In this document: positions 1 to 12,900 of the stretch, one piece after another
Position numbering within the stretch: position 1 is the first letter of the stretch
How the letters are laid out: each line of letters begins with the position of its first letter
Assembly (NCBI GenBank): GCA_948146395.1
Contig: OX411559.1
Coordinates: 41,948,239 to 42,012,238, forward strand
DNA from: Fragum whitleyi
Lineage: Eukaryota > Mollusca > Bivalvia > Cardiida > Cardiidae
Direction: 5' to 3'
DNA: 64,000 bases
Notes under the pieces: model-generated
The model's database searches: none
What the model saw: only the letters and a program-made list of their open reading frames with translations
What the model was told of the DNA's origin: nothing
Position numbers and translations under genes: made by a program

Positions 1-447
1 CTAGAAGCCACAAATATGGCCCAATCTTCATGAAACCTGTGCAGAAAGTTTGCCAAGTCACAAGGTGACAAGGATTAACCCTTATGAAAATGGGACGGAT
101 CCATGCCATATCACTGGAAAAGGGGCCTTAATGGCAATATTCTTGTTTACACTCTAGTGTCCACATATATGGTCCAATCTTTTGAAACTTGGTCATAGTG
201 TTGGTCAGATCACAAGGATGAACCCTATCAAAAATGGGAAAGAGCCATGCCATATCACAGGAAAAGGGATCTTAATGATATTTTTCTTTATATACACTCT
301 GGAGGTCACAAATTTGTTCCAAACTTCATGAAACTGTTATCTGTAGAAATAATCTCCTTTATGACATCTGCCTATTTAATTGATGTGTTGTCCCAGGGTT
401 TAAAGAGACTCAGGTGAGCAATCTAGGACCATCTTGGTCCTCTTTGT
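1..447 (+). mobile_element. 3' part of an AGCTCACC-type tandem-core element
   Basis: The window opens inside a core array (cactctag.ggccacaaat units, same core type as 36569-37541). It ends with CAGGTGAGCAATCTAGGACC then a short hairpin ending TGGTCCTCTTTG. The 5' end is outside the window. Confidence 0.65.
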
Positions 448-484
448 TTGTATTGAAAAATTGTATTAAAAACAAAGTATTTAT

Positions 485-832
485 ATGCCCCCACATCGTT
501 AGGATTGGAGGCATATTGGAGGCATAATGTTTTACTGTTGTCCCTCTGTCTGCCTATCCACGGTCAAAGTGCAGTTGATAGCCTGTGGGTCACAGGTTTG
601 ATCCCCGACGGTAGCACAGTGGCTCTCATTCTTTTCTTCTTAATCTACCAATTGGTTGATAATAGTAGACCTATGTTGGATAGCAGTTTGAGGCTAGGAA
701 AACTTGTAATGGTGGAACTGGTATGAGAAATACCAAGAATCCATTGTTAGGTGTTGCAGCAGCTGTGAAATAACTTAAAGCTTTTTGAAAGTGGCATAAC
801 ACTCCATTTACACACTCAAATAAATCTGTGAT
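485..832 (+). mobile_element. fragment of ATGCCCCC-type element followed by a SINE
   Basis: 485-555 resembles the 5' end of the element at 5653-6059 (ATGCCCCC...GGAGGCAT then CTGTTGTCCCTCTGTCTG). From about 556 it runs into a SINE body (GGTTTGATCCC B-box, 'ggctaggaaa', 'gaaataccaagaatccattg', 'gaaagtggcataac'). The head is degraded. Confidence 0.55.
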
Positions 833-860
833 CCATCGCTTATGTTTCATTTTTATCCAG

Positions 861-936
861 GTCCAAAGACTGTCTAAGATCTGTTGTGAAGAGATTAAAC
901 CATAGAGTACCTTTTGTGGCTATGCAGGCATTAACT
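861..936 (+). CDS. STAM: STAM exon, VHS domain part 1
   Basis: The first visible STAM exon follows a cag acceptor. One base completes a codon carried over from upstream, then 25 codons read [20 protein letters not shown] and MQALT up to a gtaagt donor (phase 0). This is VHS helix 2-3, including the conserved (G/S)KDCLRS and VAMQALT segments. The exon with the start codon and the NPFD-type N-terminus is outside the window. Confidence 0.93.
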
Positions 937-3900
937 GTAAGTCTTGAACCTTGCGTATTTCATTTGTGATTCCCATACAACAGCGCTTGTGTTTGACCCT
1001 TAAACCCTGGTTTTGACCCCCAAATATCTTATAATATCTCATTTTGACCCTTAGAAATTTCTTCCAAGGGGGTCATAGTGACCCTCTTGAGAAATTTCTA
1101 AGGGTCAAAACCTTTTAATATGCATTTGATATACTATCTAGAATTTCACAAATCTATACTTACTTTGTATATTTATAAAAAGAGGTCAAATGACGCTTAA
1201 ACCTACAAAATTCGTACTCATGAATAGCTCTTTCCTGTCTTGTGACCTCTTTAACTCTTTGACCGTGGAATTTAAATGGGTCCCTTAATTAAAAAAGCTA
1301 GCACGAGCCCTGATTCAGGTATTAAGGGCACAATTAAATGGATTTTCAGTATAAATTTGACAAAGTCTGAGAGCCTGAAAATTGTAAAAACATTGCCCCC
1401 CCCTCCCAATCTAATGACTCTGAGTTATTAGATTGGGGCACAATGTTTATATGATTTTGAGACTCTGTCTTTAATTATATCAATCTGTCTGCAAAACTGC
1501 AACTGCATATTTAGCATGACATTAGATCTCAGTGATAAATGTCAGATGACAGGGTTCAACACTAAGGGGAGTCCAGGAGTCAGAGACTCCTTGTTTACTA
1601 GTTGGGACTCCTTCATTTCCCTAGTAAGGAGTCCAGTGTACCCCCAGGATCATATTGAGAATATTTTAACAAACAAAATACACATGGCCGTTTTCTGTTC
1701 AAGGACAACCATTGTAAAATTGTAGATCTTTCCACTTCAAACCTCATGGAAAATATCTTGCTTGCATCTAGTTGCATTTTGAAAAAAAAAAACTAAACAT
1801 TTACTATGGGGGGAGATCATTATGGAAAAGAAGAAATTGCTTTTAATAAGCAATTTCTTCTTTTCATCAATGTTCTTCTGATATAAAAATTTGGACTCCC
1901 CACTTTGAGCTTTGACTCCCTAGATTCAGAAGTTGGAAGTCCATTGGACTCCTTACTCAAAGAAGTAAGTGTTGATTCCTGGATGGTATCTTCTGAAGTC
2001 AAATATGCTGTTTCAGAGCAACTTAATTTAAATAACCAGGGCTTGACCCTTAAACCAGGTTGTTGACTCCCAAAAATTCTGTTTGACCCTCAAAGTTTTC
2101 ATGAAGGGGGGTCTTTTTGACCCACTTTATTTCCAGTGGTGCAACCTATGAAATGTAAAAGATTGATTATATTATTTGTTCTCTTCATCCTTTTACAAAA
2201 GATCTAAATAAATTGAACAACATAAACAATAAAGTGTGTCTACACTTTATTGTTTGTGTTGTTTCAGTTATGTAGGTTACTTTAAAGACTATTAAGTTTT
2301 CACGTATATCTATTTTTTGACCTTTTAAAAAACCAGTTTTGACCCAACAGAATTAACGACTCCCAAATTTAAAAAGCAAGCACAAGCCATGATAACAGAG
2401 TAATCATTTACTGCTTTGATGTCTATGAATCTAATTATGATATTTTGATAGTCACTTTTTCTCACTCAAAGTGATGAATTATTAACAAATACTATTGTAA
2501 CGCACCGAGCGCATAGACAGACGTGATCCATTCAGAGAAAAGGATCCTCAACCCTAAATGGGTTGACTCTGTGTATATAGGCTTCAATTAGCCATTTAAC
2601 TAAGGGCAGGTCTCTCTCATTTGCATATCCAATGCAAGTTACCTCCCTTTAAACTGTTACACTATTTACCTATCTTCTGTTGAATTTCAGCTTTTGAATG
2701 CATGTGTGAGTAATTGTGGTCGTGAATTCCACCTGGAGATTTGTAGTCGAGACTTTATTAGTGAATGTAGGACTTTAATAGGACAAAAGGTAAGACTTCA
2801 TAACACTGGCAGAGATATGGAGTTGTTATTTTTGATTTTAGATTAAAATGTTTCCAAAATTCTCTTGCAAACACTACATTGTGTGTTGAAACTCATTCAA
2901 TTTATCTCACTGAGATACAGAGTTGTGATTTTTGATTTTAGATTAAAATGTTTCCAAAATTCTCTTGCAAACACTACATTGTATGTTGAAACTCATTCAA
3001 TTCATCTCACTGAGATACAGAGTTGTGATTTTTGATTTTAGATTAAAATGTTTCAAAAAATTATCTCGCAAACACTACATTGTGTGTGTATATTCATTTG
3101 ATTCATCTCACTGACTGTTTCATTGAGAAATAAATATTTAAGACTGGCTTTGGTCCCTTTAATTTTTACCTGTCTCTGAGATAAGGCAGAGTTTAACTGA
3201 TCTTAACCCTTTGCTGTTTAATCCCTGCTTTTTACGTGCCTATGATTCTATGATTGAGAAAATATTGTGAAAAAAGAAGAAATTGCTTCTGACAAGCAAT
3301 TTCTTCTTTTTCCACACTTTTTTCTACCCTACTGAATAGTTATTTTTCAAATTAAATCCACTTTAAATTTTCGTCTGCAAAACCTTTGAATTTGGACAGG
3401 TCCAAAATTTTGTAAAACAGGAAAGGGTTAATCCTATACAAGTCATCAAAACCCTACTTTAGATCTTCATATTTCAACACAATCTGCAAATAGCCTTATA
3501 TTGTCTGTACTTGTCTTAACCCTTGTCATGCTGAGCCTGGAATATTCCTGCTTTGGCAGGAGCTATAGCCATAAAGCTATAGACCAACATCAGCCTGCAC
3601 ATATGTGCAGTCTGATGTTAGTCTTCACCACCTGTTTCTTACTTTCTAACTAGAATTGTCAATAGATTTAGTTTTTCAAATAAAAATTGACCTACAGTTG
3701 GTACTTTCAGTGCTTTTTGCCCTTAAATTTTGATGAAAATTTTAGCCAAAATTTATTCAGCATGACAAGGGTTAACATTGGATTTCATTGAAAAGATTTT
3801 ATATTGTTGTATTCATTTCTTCTCTGTAATGCTACACTTGAAATCTTTCATTTCTCATTCAAACCCTGTTTCAATGTTACTTACAAGAATTTGGTCAAAT

Positions 3901-6900
3901 TATATTTCGGTTATTCTGATGAAGATACACAACTTATGGTTGGAGTAAAGTTCATTGCAATAGTTAATCTGATGTCGAAAATACATCCTCTATCAGTTTA
4001 TCAGATGTAAGGGAATTTATGTTCATTTACATGATTTTAATCAAATGATTGCTTTTACAAATAGGCTACAGCTAAGTTTAAATAAATACCAAACAATTAT
4101 TTAAGGAATGGTCGATCTTCTTTAGTTAAGTGTTAGTTACAATGTACTTCTATCATAGTGTTATGTGTCCACATTACAAGCATGCCCTTTGTCCAGGATG
4201 TCAAAATGGCACAAACTGTTTGCAAATTATACCCCACTTTGCATGCAAGTTCACAGGTAAAGTGGGGTATAATTTACAAACAATTTGCACCAATTTTTCA
4301 TCCCTAACATACGGCTGGTCTAAGGCCTTGCCTTAGGCAATACCTTTTAGCAATGCTCAGTTACAAACTCATAACTGTATAAACTTCTGTATTTTAACTT
4401 TCTTATTTTGTCTGCATCAGATACATGTATTTTATTAGAGATATTAAATAGTTTTGGATTAAAACAAAATGGTTTGTTTGCAGGCCCATCCCAGAGTAGC
4501 CCAAAAGTTGAAGTTTATGATTAAAACCTGGGCAGATATGAAAGAGTTTAAGGATGATGCTGCATTAAGGTAGGTGACTAGCAGTTAATGAAAGAATCAA
4601 GAATTTAACCTGACAAAGATTGTGAACAGTTTGTGAAAAGTTCAATTAAAGTTTTGATGCATTAGGGCATTGACCTGTTCATTGTCAACTGTCAAGTTTA
4701 TCTGTCAAATCTTGATAAACAGGGGTGTGAAAATTCATCTTTTATCTTCTTGTCCCTGGATAAGTAAAAGATGATTTTCTACTTGTCCAGGATCAAAATG
4801 AACTTGTCCGCATGAAAGAGAATAGATAATTTTTTTAGAAACATTGTTTTAAAAGAAGAAAATGCTAAAATCCAGCATTTTCTTCATTTAAAGCAATGTT
4901 TTTTCTACCTTGTGATATAAATATTAGGCTTATTAATCTCTTAGATCTATCAAGTGCCATTCCAAAGATTTGCCCTGGTAATTTCTTGTCCTTGGATAAG
5001 TATCCTTGAAAAATGTACTTGTCCGCAGGTTGAAAAGCCCATGTTGGGTAAGTCAGGCATGGTAATTCCATACCCCTGATTAACTTGACAGCCTGTGCCT
5101 GACATTTCCAACAATTTCATAAGTGCACACAGCAAAGCCTCTGGTCAGCCTGTGCATCTGCACAGTCAGACCAGAGATTTCACTAGTTGCTTTGTGGATA
5201 GATAAGGTTTTAACCTCTCTTTAAGCATCCAGTAAATTTTTTCATTGCCTTGGGCAGATGTTCATGCTTCTAAATGGTTGTGCCTCACGCTCATGAGAAA
5301 TTTTTGGAAATGTCACGCACAAGCTCATTTTCAAAAAATACAGGAAATGCTTTAAATAAACAATTTATTTCAATAGACTGGTTATTGCAATAGAGTCGAG
5401 ATTTTTCATCCAAATTTCTTCGAATCTTCACAGAATAAAGCCTTTCAAAAATGGGTCGGGTCTGACAAGTATCCCAGGGTAAATTGTGTTATAAATTTGA
5501 TTAAAATATCCTCGTAATCGCGAGAGAGTGGACAGTTTTCATGGGATTTGTTCCAAAGTTTCACAGAATACTTGTACCAACAGGGAGATTTTCCCTTTGA
5601 AAATTAAAAAAGGTCTGTCAAGTATCTTTGGAGAACGAGCCATATGGATTTTTATGCCCCCGCATCGAAAGATCGGAGGCATTTTTTTTTACCGTTGTCC
5701 GTCTGTCCGTCCATCTGTCTGCAAATCTTAACCAAAAAACTTAACATTGCCAATATTTTCAAGGCTATTCAATTTACAATGCTCATATTTAATTTGATGA
5801 AAGATCTCAATGACAAGCATCTGCTGGTACCAAGGTCATGTGACAAGGTCAAATTTCTTAAAAAAAATGCCGTTTCTGGGGCATTCATGTTTTAAAAACA
5901 CATCTATTTATTTCACCTTTGAATGTGTTTAGAGAGATGGCTTTTTCTTTAAATACTTTCAAATTACATGTGATAATAACTTATACAGACCTATAAATCG
6001 TGCTATAGACTTTTCAAGCAAGTCAGTAGAATATCCAAGGCCCTCATTAGCCTCTTGTTTTATAGTACTTTCTAGTCATATAGGTGTATTCCTTGTTTGC
6101 CCTTCTATTCAGCTTCTCCAGGGTTTGATTCCTGATGGCCACATTCATCCTTTCTGACTTTTTGTGTTCCACCAATAGGTTGATAATTATTCACCTATTT
6201 TGAATAGTTAAAGGCAATGAAAGAATGTAATGGTAGTGCTCGTGTGAAAAATACCAGGAATCCATTGTTAGGTGCTCCAGCTGCAATATAGCTAATTGTT
6301 GAAGGCGGCACTAACAAAATCTCTTCAGCTTCTTTAGATGCTGGACAGTTTTGTAAAGCGTTTGATATCAAGAGGTCAGTGCAACACTATTGTAAGTGCC
6401 TATGCATTAATAGGCACTAACAATTGTGCTGCGCTAACCACTCAATATTCATGTATATATTTTCAGTTTAATCCCCACATTTTATGACAGTTTAAAGAAG
6501 GAAGGACAAGAGTTTACAGATCCCGATGCTACAGTAAGTTAGTCCGACATTTTAGAGTCTTGCATTGTAAATCAGATTTTGTCAAGCGGTTGTGTGGTTG
6601 GCCATATACATAGGCGTAACTAGAAATTCTCAATTTATACTCTCTCAGAAACAACTACCAAAGAATATAGGATAAAGGTGTAATTTGGACTGTGACAAGA
6701 GATGAATATCATCCTTCTGCTCCCTTTTATGGCATTATGATTTGAGCATTCCTGGAATATTAAAACATCGTAACTACAGCTTAAATAAGCTGTAGTTTCG
6801 ATGTTATGATCATTGGTTGACGACATTTTTCGAAAGACGTTTTATTTCTATTACGCTCTTGCGTAATGTGCGTAATGGGAGCTACGCCCTTGATATATAG

Positions 6901-9900
6901 TCATCACTACCGCAAGTGAGTGTACAGTCAAACCTGTGTTAGTGGCCACCTGTATTCAACAAGCAACCTGTCTGAAGCAAGCAGCCTCCGAGTTCCCAAA
7001 TGAACATATTGCACTGAAATTGACCTGTATTAAGCAAGCACCTGTCTTAAGCAAGCACTTTTTAAATGTCCCTTTGGTGCTTGCTTAAGACAGGTTTGAC
7101 AGTATATTCGTAAGTCTGTCTGACCAAAATTGTCTAGAACATATCTCCTACACTAATGGATGGATTCCGAAATAATTTTACATTACGGAGTAGATGTGCC
7201 ATCAATAGAGTTTATTTCTGTATCTAAAAGGTCAAGGTCACACAAATGGTAAAGGTAAAATTTTGTCCAGAGCATGACTTGAACATTTATAGGTGAATTT
7301 CAATATAACCTGGCACAGATATTCCCATCAATGTGTAGAAGTACCACTTAAATTAGTAATGGCTGTAAGTCAAAGGTCAAGTTCAAAATTCAAGGTCATA
7401 TATTAGCCCAATAAGTGATGTCACTGGACAACCATTCTAGTTGACTCTACTGGCCTGTCAGTTTATTATATGAGGATCCTCAACAGCAGCACTCATTATT
7501 TCTGACTATTTGTCTTTCACCAATGGTTTGATAATTGTGGACCTATGTGAGATAGTAGCTGGAGACTAGGAAAGGATGTGATGGTTGTACTGGTGAGAGA
7601 AATACCAGGAATCCATTGTTTGGTGCTCCAGCCCCGCTGCGATATAACTGAAAAAATGTTGAAAGTGGCGTTAAACTCCATTCAAACTCCAGTCAATCAA
7701 TCAACTATTATATGAGGATGATACAATTTTGTTATCTTGTTGTTGTGATATAGTTCACAGTTTTCATTTTATTGTCCTCAAACTTGCACAGAATAGTTGT
7801 ATAGTCAAAAGGATCACTCCTTCTCATTGTGGGTTAAATATGTCCAGTGTCTTGGGAAAAAGAATTGTTGAATATTTGGGTTGAATTACATCTTTATCAA
7901 AATATTTCAATAGGATTGTCTTCAAATTTTCAAAGGATGATATGATATTTTTAGCATGCATATACCCCTTAGTATTAAGATATATAAGGCTAATTGCAAA
8001 AAAATAGAGGTATTAGCTTCAAATTGGCTTATTGCAAAAAAACCCAATAGAGGTATAAGCTTCAATTTTAACTTCATAACAGTTTTAATAGTATTGTTCA
8101 GCCCTTGTTAAAAGAATGGATACTAAATAAATTCATAATCTATTTTGAAAACGACAAAATTAAGAGATATTCCTATATCAATATGAACTCAGTTTCAAAT
8201 CTTAACATAAGTGTTGTTAAAGAGAGAAAACAATAAATTTAAAAGACAATCTACTTATTCGTCAATTAACAAATATTTCAAAATTTCATGTGTATCATTT
8301 TTCAGCCCACAAAGTCAGTAACAGTCAGTAAAGACCCCAATGTTGTTCAGACTCAACAAGAAGAGGATGATCTTGCAAAAGGTATAATGACTTTATAACA
8401 TTTGTTGTAATTCCAGAGTGAATGATTCTTGGGTTAATTCACGTTTTTGAGGGCGTTATTTGCAGACACACAAAAAATGTAACGGCCAAAAAAAGTGAAA
8501 TGATACTACTATTGCATAAAAAGAAAAGCTAGAGTACACTGCAACTCCATTATAATGAAATCTGTTAGAGCGCTAAATCCATTATAACGCGGGCTCCGCT
8601 TGGCTCCCGAAATTTGGGGGGGGGGGGGGGGGGGTCGACCATTTTGGGATGCTGCGGCGATGTTACTCGATCCGCCGTTAACGCTGTTTTCATCGCGATT
8701 TTAGATCGAAGGGTGAAAACACCGAGATAAAAATCGATACTGAGCGAAGCCAGGTAAAGCAATACAATTGTTTTTCACACCTCCCGCGGAGCAGTGGTGA
8801 CGATAAATGCCTCAGGTCAGAGAGAAATGGCTAGTTTGATTGCTGACAGACGTAGGCCCATAGTTATATCACTACCGCTTGAGTACCGAATTCGATCACG
8901 AGTAAAACCATCACATCCTTTCCTAACCCCAAACTGCTATCTCACATAGGTCGACGATTAGTAACCCATGGATGAGTGACTTATAGACAGAAAGAATAAG
9001 TGCCGCCGTCGGAGAAACACAGAATCCCAATATTGACAGTAGTACGGCGCGCTACTAACTGCGCTTTGTCGACGGCAGGGACGCAATTGGACACCGAAAA
9101 GTCTAGTTCGCATGCGATTAAATCCAAGTTAATACATTTCATCAGAAGCCGTGCTTTCGCAAAATAAGCTAATCTCGTTTTATATTCTCAAATCTTAAAC
9201 ATTTGCCGCTTTTGACAAACGTTTCAAAAAGCGACTCGCCCCTTACCCATTTTATTTGTTTATTACCTCCCTTTGCCAATGCCGTTGTATCTTCTTATAA
9301 ATATTACGTTTTTTTCAATATATGATAAAATTTTGTTTCTTTTTTATTAAACTTATTCATATTATAGTCATGTTTCACAGGGTTTGAAAATTCAAAGCCC
9401 AAAGGTATTATTATCGTTGATTCACTCTCACTAAATAGACAACCTCATTCAATTTTAAACATGAAGCTATATATAAGCCTACATTTCCCGCTTGAGAGCA
9501 TCAAACACAGAAACTAAGAATGGCGCGAAACATATGGTGACCCCGTCGCTTCGCATTTGTCTGGACTTTCTTTCCTGACGATTTACTATCTGATAATCAA
9601 AGCCGTGAACTAACATCTTGTCAAACCAAGGGTTACGAACATTTAACTATTACGGTTTTCGAGAAGCTTTCGATATCCATTGACTCGTTCAGATGATGTA
9701 TTTAATGGATTAGCTTATCCCCGCAAACAGGCGATCCAAATGTCGAAGCTACAGATTCATTTAATTGAATTTAAGGCATTTTTTCTCACTCATCGAAGAA
9801 TACGGTCCTGCAATCCGAGAGATTCGATTTCTTTGGTATAGTTCCGATCGGACGTAGGGCATTGTTTATTTTGATTGCGTAGATAATTATTTTCTATTTT

Positions 9901-12900
9901 CCAGAAGACAATATTCAAAATATGAAATTCGTTGATCTTATGAAACTTTATGGATTTTACTAACTTTACCCTTTTGAGATCGTTGTTATCAGTGTTTCTG
10001 AGCTGCCGGGCGGGTAGGCCCGAGAAATCGGGATTCAGAGAACTAAGAGGCGTCTGCGTTTGTATAACATTACAAACTGTTTAGTTTAGGGACAACAAAA
10101 CGATCTTAAAATAAAAAAAAAAAAAAAAAAAAAAAAACCAAAGTAATAAACCGCGTTTGTTCAGTTCATTGCCGAGTTTGGAAAATATAAAATACAATGG
10201 CCTAAATATGTACATGTATATTTAGACATCCGATATCGTTATCAATATTGACCCTGTGTCTGTTACGGTTCCGCGGTACGTTATTGTTCACCGCAGGAGG
10301 GGGGGGGGGGGGGTCGGCGGCGGCGGCCGGGGGGTACAGCGTTATAGCAGATACATCCACTTCTTCCGCTGTTTTATTTCTTGGACCCCGACCACAGCGT
10401 TTTAATGGAGTTGCAGTGTATTTATTCAGCAGAGATTGCCAAATAATTGATAGAAACACTTCCAAACAAGCCACAAACCTAGGAAATGCCGGCTTAGTTG
10501 TGCAATGCATTGCATTGTCGCTTTTGTTTATACAGCCATTGCTTAGTGAATTCATGACGTCACAAAATTTTGACGCTGGAATTAGATCAATGTCTTTATT
10601 TACACTCTAAATAAAGGTTTACCATGAACATGTTTGATGCATTTTACTTATCAAAATGTATACTCATCCAAAATCAAAACTTTGACATATCATTATTAAA
10701 ATGCATTGATTTATATTAACATATGTTGAAGAAAAAAAATACTTTTCTTCAAAATCGATAAGCTGTGTAAGCCCCAGTTCGAGGATAACTATTAAAAAAA
10801 GCCGGGTGTTAATAGCGCATGAATTTACTGATTAATCCATGTTTTCTCCTGTTAATACTTTGAATTTGTCCGTTAACAAATTCCCATAACAACCCGAAAA
10901 CGCACATTTTATGCAATAATTCATTGCATTTAAGCATATTTTTAGGTACTCATTGACAGGACTATTTCAATAAGTATCCTCCACATTGTTTTTGAGATAA
11001 GAAAATGGTGTAGATACTCATTACCCTATTCCATCTAGATAAAAAATGCTTAAGAGTAGACATTCATGAGTAGAAAGTTAATATTTTTAAAGATATGATT
11101 TCAACTTTTACAATAGGAACTCATGCTAAAGATTGTATGTCTTGAATTCCAACTACAGGGATAAGATAAGAGAGAATAACACCACTTTAAATTCAATATT
11201 TTTCATAAAATATTTCCAGCCATTGCCCTTTCATTACAAGAAGAGAAATCTTCAACAACACAGAGAACTACGAGTTTATATCCAACAACATTCTCTACAG
11301 TGGGGGCTGCAGCGAGTTCTCAACGGGTCAAGGAAGTCAGAAAGGTTTGTACTGGATTTTTTTTCATTAACAATAATCTATATTGATTGTGGATTTATAG
11401 CATGAAATATACAGTCAATTATGCTCAAGCAACCATTTCTATTTTGCGACCACTTTTATTAAGTGACCATTTTTAAAAAGTCCCACTGTAAAAAAATATC
11501 TCTGAGAAAGTCAACATTTTTTAGTGAAAAATCATTAATTATTTATCCTATTTTAGAATCATGTTAGTATCATGGAGCAAAAATGTAAAGAAAAGTAAAG
11601 TAAGAAATAGATTTCATATGGATCTACTTTTGCAGAAACAAACGAAACAGCTGTGTACTTAAATTCATTTTGATTGCAGAATAAAACCAACTTTTCAGCC
11701 AATCAAAAGGCACAAATATTGAAGAATACAACTTGTTTTTAGCTCACCTGAGCACGAAGTGCTCATGTGAGCTATTGTGATCACCTTTCGTCCGGCGTCC
11801 GTCCGTCGGTCGTCGGTCGTCGGTCGTCGGTCGTCGGTCGTCGTCCGTCGTCCGGCGTCCGTCAACAATTTCTTTAAACGACATCTCCTCCTAAACTACT
11901 GGGCCAATTAACACCAAATTTTACAGAAATGTTGCTTAGGTGGTCCCCTTCAAAAATAGCTAAAAGAATTGAAATCCATGAAAAACTCTGGTTGCTATGG
12001 CAACAAAGGTGAAATTTTAAGAAAATCTTAAAAATTCTTCTTCTTCTCAACCAGTAGTCCTACAGACTTGAAACTTGGCATGGATGATCAGTTCATAGAC
12101 CTTAATTAAAATAGCTAAAATCATATCTTTTGGGCCACCAGGTGCGGAGCACCAGGGGGGAGGGGGTAGTACTTTGGGTAAATTTTGTAATCTTTAAGCT
12201 TCTTCTTCTTCGGAACCAGGAGCCCTACAGACTTGAAAATTGGCATGGATGATCAGCTCATAAACCTTAATATAAATAGCTAAAATCATATCTGTTGGGC
12301 TGCCAGGTGCGGAGCACTAGGGGGGAGGGGGTAGTACTTTTGTGAAAATTTTGTAATCTTTAACCTTCTTCTTCTTCTGAACCAGGAGCCTGTCAGATTT
12401 GAATATTGGCATGGATGATCAGCATATGGACCTTAATAAAAATAGCTAAAATCAAGACTGTAGATACACCAGGTGCAGAGCATCAGGGGGGAGAGGGTAG
12501 TACTTTGTGAAAATTTTGTAATCTTTAACCTTCTTTTTCTTCTAAACCACAAGCCCTACAGACTTGAAAATTGGCATTGATGATCAGCTTATAGACCTTA
12601 ATAAAAATAGCTAAAATCATATCTGTTGGGCTGCCAGGTGCGGAGCACCAGGGGGGAGGGGATAGTACTTTTGTGAAAATTTTGTAATCTTTAACCTTCT
12701 TCTTCTTCTGAACCAGGAGCCTGTCAGATTTGAATATTGGCATGGATGATCAGCATATGGACCTTAATAAAAATAGCTAAAATCAAGACTGTAGATACAC
12801 CAGGTGCGGAGCACCAGGGGGGAGAGGGTAGTACTTTAGTGAAAATTTTGTAATCTTTAACCTTCTTTTTCTTGTAAACCAGGAGCCTGACAGAGTTGAA

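Noticed and set aside
505..726. Possible extra upstream STAM exon
   Set aside because: The frame falls in a SINE body and has no VHS-like residues or matching splice phase.
10202..10610. Overlapping open frames of about 120 residues on both strands
   Set aside because: The centres are poly-Gly/Ala and poly-Pro from a G-run and CGG repeats; no domain, no splice context, and the two frames shadow each other.
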